Below, in pieces: positions 34,921-43,270 of a stretch of 64,000 nucleotides of DNA. The stretch comes from Clostridia bacterium. GTDB taxonomy: Bacteria; Bacillota; Clostridia; Oscillospirales; Acutalibacteraceae. The notes beneath the pieces were generated by a model that searched no databases, was not told the DNA's origin, and worked only from the letters and a program-made list of their open reading frames with translations. Every line of letters begins with the position of its first letter. Position 1 is the first letter of the stretch. The position numbers and the translations under genes are program-made. The stretch is taken from the NCBI GenBank assembly GCA_017436285.1, contig JAFSDL010000010.1:1-64000 (forward strand), given 5' to 3'.

Positions 34921-35271
34921 TTACTTTGATTTTACTGTTTTTAGTGAAGCAATCAACATTCTTCTGATAGCACCGCAATCGTTTTGCATTTGCTTATATT
35001 TTTCTTCAGTAATGCTATTAGTATCAATTAAAACATCTAACCAAAATTCCACCTCATAACATTCTTTTTGTGCAATTTCAAGCTTTGATATAAAGTCTTT
35101 TTTACCTTGAGCATATTGAGCTTCGTGAATATTTGCACCAACAGAAGTTCCTGAACGGAGTATTTGGTTTATTAAAGGTGCTTCTATATGATCCGCTTTC
35201 ATTTCTCGGCAAAGAAAAACAATATCGATGGCGAATTTTTTTGATTTATCTCTTAAAATACTATCAGCCAC
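34921..35271 (-). CDS. Four-helix-bundle protein (S23 / 23S rRNA intervening-sequence family, Avd-like)
   Basis: A 116-residue, all-helical protein with family hallmarks: DSILRDKSKKFAIDIVFLCR, INQILRSGTSVGANIHEAQY and KKDFISKLEIAQKECYEVEF followed by WLDVLI. These belong to the four-helix-bundle family first seen in rRNA intervening sequences and related to Avd of diversity-generating retroelements; members bind nucleic acid, mostly with unknown role. GTG 35271 is the start: GAGGTGAT precedes it and a TTGAAA/TATAAT promoter lies at 35319-35291. No reverse transcriptase or rRNA gene is nearby. The word GTGATATT overlaps its ribosome binding site and recurs in the hairpin array just upstream, which suggests that protein and array belong together. 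Confidence 0.85.
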   Translation of the reverse strand: MADSILRDKSKKFAIDIVFLCREMKADHIEAPLINQILRSGTSVGANIHEAQYAQGKKDFISKLEIAQKECYEVEFWLDVLIDTNSITEEKYKQMQNDCGAIRRMLIASLKTVKSK

Positions 35272-35290
35272 TAATATCACCTCTATGAAA

Positions 35291-35319
35291 ATTATATCTA
35301 AAACGAGAGATCTTTTCAA
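35291..35319 (-). promoter_or_regulatory. Promoter of the four-helix-bundle gene, bracketed by array words
   Basis: TTGAAA (35319-35314), 17 bases, TATAAT (35296-35291). The word AATATCAC/GTGATATT stands on both sides, at 35273-35280 (over the ribosome binding site) and at 35320-35327 (touching the -35 box), in inverted orientation. Confidence 0.65.
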
Positions 35320-35514
35320 GTGATATTCTGCATATGGGCAGAGTGATATTATTGTCTTTGACAATAGTGATATTGAAACCTTCAGTTTCAGTGTTATTTT
35401 ATTCGCCAGAAAACTGACCGAAGGTCAATAACACTATGCACAGCATAATATCACTGCAAAGCAATACCACTCGCCGTCAGGCGAATAAAACTGTTGCGTT
35501 CCTCAGAACGCAAC
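35319..35514. repeat. Hairpin array with inverted AGTGATATT words
   Basis: Four copies of AGTGATATT (35319-35327, 35342-35350, 35366-35374, and AGTGTTATT 35390-35398) are followed by four inverted copies (AATAACACT 35427-35435, AATATCACT 35447-35455, AATACCACT 35463-35471, AATAAAACT 35484-35492). The gaps are short self-complementary units of unrelated sequence: CTGC/GCAG, ATTGTC/GACAAT, GAAAC/GTTTC, GACC/GGTC, ATGC/GCAT, GC/GC, CGCC/GGCG and GTTGCGTTC/GAACGCAAC. In addition, 35397-35407 pairs with 35480-35490 over 11 bp. It touches the promoter of the four-helix-bundle gene on the left and covers the last codons of the deacetylase gene on the right. Confidence 0.85.
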
Positions 35515-36267
35515 AGCGCCTCTGTCATACTTACAGCTTCTGTAAGGCACGCCCATTTTTATTTTTGCACCGTTTCTTGAAAGAAGCTCATCAACTCTTA
35601 CAAGCTCATAGCCCTGCTCCTGAAGCTCAGGGATTGCTCTTAAAACTGCTTTTATTGTGGCTTCTCTGGTATCGTGCATAAGGATTATTGCCCCATCCTT
35701 AGCTTCCTTCATTATGCGCTTATAAATATAATCCTCTTCCTCTTTAAACCAATCATATGTTGAGGTTGACCAATGAACAAAGAAAGAGTCTAACTGCTTT
35801 AACTGAATAAAATTCACATTGCCATAGGGGGCGCGAAGAAACAAGGGTCTTGAGCCTGTTATTTCTTCAATTACATCTGAGCCCTTAGTTATATTCTCTT
35901 CAATTTCAGTTAAAGTGGATTTATAAAAGTCAATATGACTATATGTATGGTTGCCTATAAGGTGACCATCATCATAAGCCCTTTTCACAATCTCTGGATT
36001 TTTCTCTGCTTTAGAGCCGATAACAAAAAATGTGGCTCTTGCTTCATACAAGGCTAAGCCATCAAGAAGCTCCTCTGTGTAGCCCGAGGGCCCGTCATCA
36101 AAGGTTAAGGCAATTGCTTTTTCACTAATACCACTTTCGCCTATATTAAGGCGAACTGTTCCGTTAGGAATGCAACGGGAAAGAATACACAAAACAAGAA
36201 CAAATGGTATTATAATTAAGATTTCTTCTAAAATCTTGTTCATTCTTTTTTTATTTGCTTTTTTCAT
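35503..36267 (-). CDS. Polysaccharide deacetylase (NodB domain), membrane-anchored
   Basis: After a short basic N-terminus and one membrane helix (EEILIIIPFVLVLCILSRCI) comes a NodB domain: ALTFDDGPSGYTEELLDGL with the Asp-Asp pair, NHTYSHIDF with the two metal His, RAPYG, and IILMHDTREATI. The catalytic set is complete, so it should remove acetyl groups from N-acetyl sugars of the wall; the PdaA/PgdA-like group acts on peptidoglycan. The start is uncertain: ATG 36267 has no clear ribosome site, while ATG 36300 would add 11 residues across a small hairpin (36276-36290). The last residues GAVAF and the stop codon are read from the terminal hairpin of the AGTGATATT array. Confidence 0.85.
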   Translation of the reverse strand: MKKANKKRMNKILEEILIIIPFVLVLCILSRCIPNGTVRLNIGESGISEKAIALTFDDGPSGYTEELLDGLALYEARATFFVIGSKAEKNPEIVKRAYDDGHLIGNHTYSHIDFYKSTLTEIEENITKGSDVIEEITGSRPLFLRAPYGNVNFIQLKQLDSFFVHWSTSTYDWFKEEEDYIYKRIMKEAKDGAIILMHDTREATIKAVLRAIPELQEQGYELVRVDELLSRNGAKIKMGVPYRSCKYDRGAVAF

Positions 36268-36371
36268 ATATAAATCGGAGCAAAGCTCCGTTCTCCTCAT
36301 ATTATTATGTATATGATATCACATATTTACCAATATTGAAAGAAAAGTAACAAGACTGTAATAAATGAGTA

Positions 36372-36402
36372 AAAGAAAAAGCCGACTGAAATCAGTCGGC
36401 TT
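36372..36402 (-). terminator. Terminator after ftsZ
   Basis: An 11-bp stem (36379-36389 with 36392-36402) followed on the minus strand by TTTCTTTTACT. It ends the dcw operon. Confidence 0.85.
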
Positions 36403-36416
36403 GAATGATTTTTTAA

Positions 36417-37484
36417 TTATTTCTTGAAAAGACCGAGGATATCAACGATGTCGCCATCTTCATCATCTGCTGAAGAGGATACATCTGCTGCGGCTGCTGC
36501 ACCGGATTTGTTTGCAAAGCCATTAGCATCTGTGCCGAAGCCTGTTGCGATAACAGTAACAATCATTTCATCATCAAGCTTTTCATCAAATGCAACACCG
36601 AAGATGATGTTTGCATCTGCATCTGCTGCATCTGCGATAATGCTTGCAGCAACGTCAACGTCATCAAGAGTGATATCAGCGGAAGAAGTGATACTGATAA
36701 TAACACCCTTTGCACCCTGAATTGTTGTTTCAAGAAGAGGACTGGAAACTGCTGCATTTGCTGCGATTTCTGCCTTTTCCTTACCTGTTGCGCGACCAAC
36801 ACCCATATGAGCGTGACCTGCATCCTTCATAACTGCAGTAACGTCTGCAAAGTCAAGGTTGATGAGGCCGGGAACCTTAATAAGCTCAGAAATGCTCTTA
36901 ACACCCTGGCGAAGAACATCATCTGCTACATCGAAAGCATTAGCAAATGTGATTTTCTGGTCAGAAACTAATTTAAGTCTTTCGTTAGGGATAACGATAA
37001 GGCTATCAACGTGCTGAGCAAGCTCTGCGATACCTGCTTCTGCCTGCTGCATTCTTCTCTTACCTTCAAATGCGAAGGGCTTTGTTACGATACCAACAGT
37101 GAGGATACCGTTGCTCTTTGCGATTTCTGCAATAGCGGGAGCTGCACCTGTACCTGTGCCACCGCCCATACCTGCAGTGATAAATACCATATTAGCACCG
37201 TTGAGAGCATCAACAATTGCATCTCTGCTTTCCTCAGCCGCTTTAAGACCCATTTCGGGACGAGCGCCTGCACCGCGACCGCCTGTCACCTTTTCACCAA
37301 TCTGAATTTTATGAGTTGCTTTAGAGAATGTAAGCACCTGCTTATCTGTGTTGATAGCGATGAATTCAACGCCCTGAACACCTGAGCTTACCATACGGTT
37401 GATAGCGTTTCCGCCGCCACCGCCGACACCGATAACCTTAATCTGGGTAACATCTTCAAAATCGTTTGCAATTTCAAAGTTCAT
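36417..37484 (-). CDS. ftsZ: Cell division protein FtsZ
   Basis: A 355-residue tubulin homologue. [18 protein letters not shown], the GTP-binding signature [12 protein letters not shown], the synergy-loop region and [17 protein letters not shown] are present, followed by a variable linker and a conserved C-terminal peptide region VDILGLFKK. FtsZ forms the division ring. ATG 37484 has the perfect site AGGAGGAAG. It is the last gene of the dcw cluster; no ftsA lies between ftsQ and ftsZ. The C-terminus is short and ends in a linker rich in Ala and Asp. Confidence 0.97.
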   Translation of the reverse strand: MNFEIANDFEDVTQIKVIGVGGGGGNAINRMVSSGVQGVEFIAINTDKQVLTFSKATHKIQIGEKVTGGRGAGARPEMGLKAAEESRDAIVDALNGANMVFITAGMGGGTGTGAAPAIAEIAKSNGILTVGIVTKPFAFEGKRRMQQAEAGIAELAQHVDSLIVIPNERLKLVSDQKITFANAFDVADDVLRQGVKSISELIKVPGLINLDFADVTAVMKDAGHAHMGVGRATGKEKAEIAANAAVSSPLLETTIQGAKGVIISITSSADITLDDVDVAASIIADAADADANIIFGVAFDEKLDDEMIVTVIATGFGTDANGFANKSGAAAAADVSSSADDEDGDIVDILGLFKK

Positions 37485-37587
37485 TTTTCTTCCTCCTAAT
37501 TTATACATAAGAATACATAATACTTATATTACATCTTTTAAATATTAACACACAATTTGTTCAATAGCAAGTTATTTTGAAAAATTT

Positions 37588-38487
37588 TTATTTTTTTTGT
37601 TGTTTTTTAGTAGTTTCCTTCTTGGTTTCTTCCTCGTTGCCCGATTTAAAGTAAACATAGGGCTCTGTTTTCAAATCGAGAGTGCCTTTTGAATAGGAAT
37701 TTATTTCATTTTCCTTTTCCAGAGCTGCCACGCCCCTTGCAAGCTTTGTTTCAATATTTGCAAGACTGCCTACCTCAAAGGTAATGCGGTCATCATATTT
37801 AATTTTAATATCATTGATATTTTTCAGATTAATTTCCGTAAGAAGCTCAAGTCCTGATTTTCTGATAGCCTCAAGAAGCTCTAAAAGGGCTTCGGTTTTC
37901 TTTTCATTTGTGAAGGAAGCCCTTGCCCCCTCCTCATACTCACTAAGCTTAACACCCTTTACAACTGCAACATTCTCCTTGAGAATTGAGGCATTTTTAT
38001 CTAAAACCTTACCTGTTTCATCAAGCAGAACAAAGCCCTTTGCGGTTGTCACGGCGGCTACCTCTCTTGTGGCGGTAACATTAATTATCAATGTATCGGG
38101 CAATTTTCTTTCAATAGTTATCTCTTTTATGTAGGGAAGCTCCTGTGAAAGCCTTTCAGAAACCTGTTTTTCATTCACTCTGAAAAGATTTTTACCGGTC
38201 ACAATTTCACTGTTTTCAATAACCATTTTATCGGAATAAACCCTGTCGCCACTGACGGTTATTGTGTTAATTCTGAAAAACAAAGAAAAAACAAGCACAA
38301 TACCCACACACATAACCGCCACTGCAAGAAGCACTGTAAGAATATGCTTTTTCAGCTTTCTTCTGCGACTCATTTTCTTTTTATTTATTGAACGCACCTC
38401 ATCACGGGACAAGTGCTGATTTTCTTTTTTCTTCGGTGGTTTTATAACCGTTTTTCTTTTGGCTTTTTTACGGCTTTTGCTTTCCAT
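37588..38487 (-). CDS. ftsQ: Cell division protein FtsQ/DivIB
   Basis: A 299-residue protein with a long basic cytoplasmic tail (many Lys and Arg), one membrane helix (HILTVLLAVAVMCVGIVLVF, about 48-68), a POTRA domain beginning FRINTITVSGDRVYSDKMVI, and a beta domain with LDETGKVLDKNA, then a Lys- and Thr-rich tail. This is the FtsQ/DivIB layout, which links FtsL/FtsB and septal synthesis. It starts one base after the murA stop codon and precedes ftsZ, as usual for the gene. Confidence 0.88.
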   Translation of the reverse strand: MESKSRKKAKRKTVIKPPKKKENQHLSRDEVRSINKKKMSRRRKLKKHILTVLLAVAVMCVGIVLVFSLFFRINTITVSGDRVYSDKMVIENSEIVTGKNLFRVNEKQVSERLSQELPYIKEITIERKLPDTLIINVTATREVAAVTTAKGFVLLDETGKVLDKNASILKENVAVVKGVKLSEYEEGARASFTNEKKTEALLELLEAIRKSGLELLTEINLKNINDIKIKYDDRITFEVGSLANIETKLARGVAALEKENEINSYSKGTLDLKTEPYVYFKSGNEEETKKETTKKQQKK

Positions 38488-38488
38488 T

Positions 38489-39748
38489 TCAGTTTACCTT
38501 TCTTTTTACATCTGCATTAAGCATTGAAAGATTATCTTCAAAATCTTCATAGCCTCTGTCAATAAATTTCGTGTTATTTACAACTGTTTCTCCCTCTGCA
38601 CAAAGACCTGCAAGCACAAGTGCTGCTCCACCTCTCAAATCGGGAGAAACCACCTCTGCTCCGTACAGCCTTTCCACTCCGTCGATTACTGCAACTCTGC
38701 CTTCCATTCGGATTTTTGCCCCCATTCTTACAAGCTCGGGAATATGCTTGAACCTACTTTCAAAAATATTCTCTACAATTACGCTTGTGCCCTTTGCCAC
38801 ACAAACAAGTGTTGTAAAGGGTGCCTGAGCATCTGTGGGAAAGCCCGGATAGGGCTGAGTTATTATTTTATCTATTCTGTTAAGTCTTCGTGGGGCTTTA
38901 AGCCTTATAGCTCTGCAACGGATATTTATATCACAGCCCGCTTCCTCTAAAAGCGGTAAAACAGCACTCAGGTGAACGGGGTTTGTGTTTTCAAGCACAA
39001 CATCGCCACCTGTTACTGCACCTGCTATTAAATATGTTGCGCAGGCAATTCTGTCGCAAATAACGGAATATTCACAAGGGAAGAGCTTTTCTTTACCCTT
39101 TACGGTTATAACGCTTTCTCCTGCGCCGTATATCTCCCCGCCACATTTATTGAGAAAATCGCACAAATCAATTATTTCGGGCTCTCTTGCGGCATTTACA
39201 ATTGTTGTTGTGCCCTTGGCAGTAACTGATGCTAAAACAGCATTTTCCGTTGCGCCCACGCTTGGGAATGAAAAGGTGATTTTTTTACCCTTTAATCCGT
39301 TGGGAGCAGAGCAAATCAGTTTACCATAGTTTTCTTCAACCTGAACGCCTAACTGCTTCATAGCATAAAGGTGTAAGTCTATGGGGCGAAGACCGATTTC
39401 ACAACCACCCGGAGTTGAAATAACCGCAGAATTCATTCTGCCAAGTATTGCTCCTAAAAATATAACCGAGGAGCGCATTTCACGCATTAATTTTTCGGGT
39501 ATTTCCGCAGAAGAAATATTTGAAGAGTCAACAATTATGCTACTCCCCTCCCGAATAACCTTACATCCGAGATTTTTTAATATTTTTATTGTGCCATCTG
39601 TATCTGACAGCTTAGGGCAATTATGTATAACAGATTTCCCTTCTGTTAAAACTGTTGCGGCAAGTATAGGCAAAACACTGTTTTTAGACCCCTGAACCCG
39701 CAGACTGCCACTTATACGGCGACCGCCTTTAATTACGAAAGCAGACAT
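38489..39748 (-). CDS. murA: UDP-N-acetylglucosamine 1-carboxyvinyltransferase
   Basis: A 419-residue EPSP-synthase-fold enzyme with GSLRVQGSKNSVLPILAA, the catalytic cysteine Cys116 in STPGGCEIGLRPIDLHLYAM, and PGFPTDAQAPFTTL. It transfers enolpyruvate from PEP to UDP-GlcNAc, the first committed step of peptidoglycan synthesis. The Cys (rather than Asp) implies normal sensitivity of the fosfomycin target. GAAAGGAG precedes the start. In this cluster it stands between murG and ftsQ. Confidence 0.95.
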   Translation of the reverse strand: MSAFVIKGGRRISGSLRVQGSKNSVLPILAATVLTEGKSVIHNCPKLSDTDGTIKILKNLGCKVIREGSSIIVDSSNISSAEIPEKLMREMRSSVIFLGAILGRMNSAVISTPGGCEIGLRPIDLHLYAMKQLGVQVEENYGKLICSAPNGLKGKKITFSFPSVGATENAVLASVTAKGTTTIVNAAREPEIIDLCDFLNKCGGEIYGAGESVITVKGKEKLFPCEYSVICDRIACATYLIAGAVTGGDVVLENTNPVHLSAVLPLLEEAGCDINIRCRAIRLKAPRRLNRIDKIITQPYPGFPTDAQAPFTTLVCVAKGTSVIVENIFESRFKHIPELVRMGAKIRMEGRVAVIDGVERLYGAEVVSPDLRGGAALVLAGLCAEGETVVNNTKFIDRGYEDFEDNLSMLNADVKRKVN

Positions 39749-39822
39749 AGTGTCGCTCCTTTCATTTTTGGTGAAACACCTTACGACACATATTATGCTT
39801 TCAAAATTTTTTTGTTAATAAA

Positions 39823-40935
39823 TTACTTTATAAGACCCACAACTATTTCACAAATTCTTTGTGTTGCATCGGTAACTGCCATTTTGCGAGCATTATCACC
39901 GATTTCCTTAAGAAGAGCCTTATCGGACAGGAGTTTGTCCATTTCCTCACCTAACTTTTTACCGTCAAGGTCTTTTTCCTCTATAATTACTGCGGCATTG
40001 TTATTAACAAGTGCCATTGCATTATGGAACTGATGATTTTCCGTAACATTGGGTGACGGAACAAGAATTGAGGGCTTACCCAAAGCCTCAAACTCTGAGA
40101 GAGAGGAGGCACCTGCACGGCAGATTACAAGGTCTGCAGCAGAAAGGCATCTGTCCATATCATTTATATATGTGCGGACATCAATATTTGCTTCTACTTC
40201 AGGGTCCACACCCTTTTCTCTCATTTTATCGGGCACCCATAGACCATACTGACCTGTTGAAATGAGATAGTTATATTTTTCTTTTCTGCCATCTGCTATG
40301 GCATCAATAACCGCTTCATTAATAGCACGGGCACCCAAGGAGCCACCCATACAGAGAACGAGAGGTCTGTTATCAAAGCCCAGCTCCATTCTTGATTTAT
40401 CGCCATCTGCCTGAAGAAGCTCACCTCTTACGGGAAGACCTGTGATAATGGGCTCATTCTTGCAGTTAAGGTGCTTTTTGGCAGCTTCAACTGTAAGCAT
40501 AACCGCATCTACCTTTTCTGCAAGGGCTTTATTGGTTACACCCGGGTATGCATTCTGCTCGTGAATAGCGGTAGGAATACCCATTTTTGCAGCCATACGA
40601 ATAACGGGACCGCTTACATAACCACCAAAGCCCACTGCCACATCGGGCTTGAAATCGTTAATAATTTTCTTTACTGCACCCGAGCTTTTGAGAAGACGGG
40701 TAACAGTTTTAATATTCGCCTTTATATCTGCAGGAGAAAAGCCTCTTTTAAAGCCTGAAATTTCGATAGTTTTCAAGGGGAAGCCTGCATCGGGAACAAT
40801 TTTTGCTTCAATTCTGTCTGCAGTACCAACAAAGCAGATTTCTGCATCGGGATATTGCTTTCTTATTTCACCTGCAACTGCAAGGGCGGGATTCACGTGA
40901 CCGCCTGTGCCACCTGCTGCTATTAACACTTTCAT
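39823..40935 (-). CDS. murG: Lipid II synthase MurG (UDP-GlcNAc:undecaprenyl-PP-MurNAc-pentapeptide GlcNAc transferase)
   Basis: A 370-residue GT28 glycosyltransferase: MKVLIAAGGTGGHVNPALAV, VGFGGYVSGPV, IHEQNAYPGVTNK, LCMGGSLGARAIN and the UDP-binding RAGASSLSEFEALGKPSIL with NVTENHQFHNA. It adds GlcNAc to lipid I on the inner membrane face. ATG 40935 is preceded by AAGGTGTGAG and lies five bases after the ftsW stop; a frame extension of three residues is unlikely. Confidence 0.96.
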   Translation of the reverse strand: MKVLIAAGGTGGHVNPALAVAGEIRKQYPDAEICFVGTADRIEAKIVPDAGFPLKTIEISGFKRGFSPADIKANIKTVTRLLKSSGAVKKIINDFKPDVAVGFGGYVSGPVIRMAAKMGIPTAIHEQNAYPGVTNKALAEKVDAVMLTVEAAKKHLNCKNEPIITGLPVRGELLQADGDKSRMELGFDNRPLVLCMGGSLGARAINEAVIDAIADGRKEKYNYLISTGQYGLWVPDKMREKGVDPEVEANIDVRTYINDMDRCLSAADLVICRAGASSLSEFEALGKPSILVPSPNVTENHQFHNAMALVNNNAAVIIEEKDLDGKKLGEEMDKLLSDKALLKEIGDNARKMAVTDATQRICEIVVGLIK

Positions 40936-40940
40936 AAAAC

Positions 40941-42206
40941 TCACACCTTTTGTTTTTTACTTTTACTGAAGGAATAAAGCTTCGGCAAATCTGCCTGACG
41001 GGAAACACTTAAAAGGAAGCCCATTTCACCTAAGGTTACAAGGGTTGAAGATCCACCATAGCTGAAGAAGGGCAAGCTGATACCCGTATTGGGAAGAGTA
41101 TCGGTTACAACTGCCACATTAAGAGCAACCTGCAAGCCAATCTGCATCATAATACCGAAAGCGAGAAGTGCACCGAAGCGGTCTCTTGCTCTCATTCCGA
41201 TATATACACCTCTTAAAATAAGAAGTGCAAAAAGTCCGAGAACAAGGCAACAACCAACAAAGCCCAATTCCTCACCGATAATGGAGAAAATAAAGTCTGT
41301 GTGAGATTCGGAAACATAGAAATATTTCTGCTTTGAATTACCCAATCCCGAGCCGAAAAATCCACCTGAGCCCAGAGCAAACAAGGAATGGTTGGTCTGC
41401 CAACGTTTATCTGTATCTGTAAGGTCCTTGTTGAGCCATGAGCCGATACGGTCTGCCATATAATCCTTTAAAATGGGTATATCGTCATAAAAATTAATTA
41501 CTATAACAAGAACAATTACTGCAGCAATTCCGCCTATAACAAACCATCTTGCTCTGCCCTCTCCCATCCAGAGCATTGCAACACCGAAAAGGAGAATAAG
41601 AATTGCACCTGATAGATGGCTTCCCAAAAGAACGAAAACTGCAGTTAAGCCAACAAAGATTGCATAGAAGAAGAGAGTAACCGTGCCTTCCGTGAAAACA
41701 ATTTTACCGTTTGTTATATCGGCAAGTTTAACCGCCCAGCTGACTCTTGAGGGTCTTGTGCTTACCATTTTTTTGCGATTTTTATCAAGTCCGTTTGCAC
41801 AGAAGAGAACAACTGCAAACTTTGCAATTTCAGAGGGCTGAATATCGAAAAAGCCAAGGCTTAACCAACGATTAATTTCGCCACCCTCGATTTTACCGAT
41901 AACAATAGTTAAAAGAACAAGTCCCCAGGAAATCAGCAATGCGATGTTTGCGAAATATTTAAGCTTTTTATAGTCCAGACGGGAAAAGAAATACATAACC
42001 GAAAGACCAAACGCCATAAAGAAAATTTCTCTGAAGAAAAAGTGAAGGCTTGATTCACCATCTGTTTCATAATAGGAATAGGCATAGCTTGAGGATAAAA
42101 GCATTACAAGACCGAATGCCATTAACCCCAACATTATGATAAAAAACGGTACATCCATTCCGTTGCTAACAAACAAACCGGAAAGTAATTTGTTCTTTGT
42201 CTTCAT
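40941..42206 (-). CDS. ftsW: SEDS-family peptidoglycan glycosyltransferase FtsW
   Basis: A 421-residue membrane protein with about ten helices. SEDS landmarks are LSSSYAYSYYETDGESSLHFF, LGFFDIQPSEIAKFAVVLFCANGL, the long loop with RIGSWLNKD and GSGGFFGSGLGNSKQKYFYVSE, HTDFIFSIIGEELGF, and PNTGISLPFFSYGGSSTLVTL. It polymerises lipid II at the septum with its cognate PBP, here encoded in the same cluster. TAGGAG precedes the start. SpoVE, the sporulation paralogue, has the same signature; the dcw position favours FtsW. Confidence 0.93.
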   Translation of the reverse strand: MKTKNKLLSGLFVSNGMDVPFFIIMLGLMAFGLVMLLSSSYAYSYYETDGESSLHFFFREIFFMAFGLSVMYFFSRLDYKKLKYFANIALLISWGLVLLTIVIGKIEGGEINRWLSLGFFDIQPSEIAKFAVVLFCANGLDKNRKKMVSTRPSRVSWAVKLADITNGKIVFTEGTVTLFFYAIFVGLTAVFVLLGSHLSGAILILLFGVAMLWMGEGRARWFVIGGIAAVIVLVIVINFYDDIPILKDYMADRIGSWLNKDLTDTDKRWQTNHSLFALGSGGFFGSGLGNSKQKYFYVSESHTDFIFSIIGEELGFVGCCLVLGLFALLILRGVYIGMRARDRFGALLAFGIMMQIGLQVALNVAVVTDTLPNTGISLPFFSYGGSSTLVTLGEMGFLLSVSRQADLPKLYSFSKSKKQKV

Positions 42207-42238
42207 AACCGACTCCTAAAAATTGTTTTGATAAATTT

Positions 42239-43270
42239 TTATTTCAGATTACCGAAATAAAAGAGAAGAATTGCGGCAATACCGCCTAAAAGGTTTACAA
42301 ATGAGAAGATTTTTACAATTTTAACCTCTTTCCAGCCACACATTTCAAAGTGGTGGTGAATAGGTGCCATTTTAAAAATTCTCTTACCATGTGTAAGCTT
42401 GAAATAGCCAATCTGAATAATATCTGAGCCAAACTCTGCAACGTAGATAATGCCCACAAGCAAAATAATGAAGGGGCAATCAACCGCATAGGAAAGAGCA
42501 ACAACCAAGCCACCAAGGAACATTGAGCCAAGGTCACCCATCATAACCTTTGCAGGATGCCAGTTCCAGATAAGGTAGCCGATAAGACCACCCACAAGGG
42601 CTGCTGCAAGAAGGCTTACACCAAGGCAGTTGCGAAGAGCACCGATAGCAATAAAGCTTGCTGCACAGGTTACTGTTACAGAGCCACAAAGACCATCAAT
42701 ACCATCGGTGAAATTTACTGCATTTGTTGTGCAATAAATAACTGCAATACCAATAGCCCAGAAAAGTGCTTTTGTTTCTACCATACCCACAAAAGGAATG
42801 AACATACTGCCTGTTGGGTCATTAAGGAAAAGAGTGAGCAGATAGCCTAACATAAGAACTATCTGAAGAACTGTTTTCTGCTTGATTGTAAGACCAAGAT
42901 TACGCTTTTTAACAACCTTGATATAGTCATCAAGAAAACCGATGAATGCAAAGCCGAGAGCCATTACAAGTCCGCCCCAGATTTTGATATTCATTGATTT
43001 TGAAAGAATTTCGTTAGTGCCGATTATATCGTTACCGAGAGCCTTGCTTACAAGTGCAACTGCAACAAAAGCAACCACAGTACCGATTATAAAGAGAATA
43101 CCGCCCATTGTGGGTGTACCCTGCTTATTTTTGTGCCATTTAGGACCGATATCAAGAATTGTCTGACCGAATTTGAGCTTATGTAAAAAGGGAATTACCA
43201 CATAACCCAAGCCAAAGGAAATGCCAAAAGCGACAACTGCCGCAACAACACAAGCGATTATAATATTCAT
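42239..43270 (-). CDS. mraY: Phospho-N-acetylmuramoyl-pentapeptide transferase
   Basis: A 343-residue membrane enzyme with KWHKNKQGTPTMGGILFI, FLDDYIKVVKKRNLGL, AVNFTDGIDGLCGSV and the closing HHHFEMCGWKE, the four conserved cytoplasmic loops of MraY. It makes lipid I from UDP-MurNAc-pentapeptide and undecaprenyl phosphate. The start codon overlaps the murF stop as ATGA, which fixes ATG 43270. No murD follows; ftsW is next. Confidence 0.96.
   Translation of the reverse strand: MNIIIACVVAAVVAFGISFGLGYVVIPFLHKLKFGQTILDIGPKWHKNKQGTPTMGGILFIIGTVVAFVAVALVSKALGNDIIGTNEILSKSMNIKIWGGLVMALGFAFIGFLDDYIKVVKKRNLGLTIKQKTVLQIVLMLGYLLTLFLNDPTGSMFIPFVGMVETKALFWAIGIAVIYCTTNAVNFTDGIDGLCGSVTVTCAASFIAIGALRNCLGVSLLAAALVGGLIGYLIWNWHPAKVMMGDLGSMFLGGLVVALSYAVDCPFIILLVGIIYVAEFGSDIIQIGYFKLTHGKRIFKMAPIHHHFEMCGWKEVKIVKIFSFVNLLGGIAAILLFYFGNLK

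Noticed and set aside
34921..35271. Diversity-generating retroelement accessory gene (avd)
   Set aside because: The protein is Avd-like, but no reverse transcriptase, template repeat or variable repeat is present within the window.
35319..35514. CRISPR array
   Set aside because: The repeats are only 9 bp, change orientation halfway, and the spacers are short palindromes of varied length; no cas gene is near.
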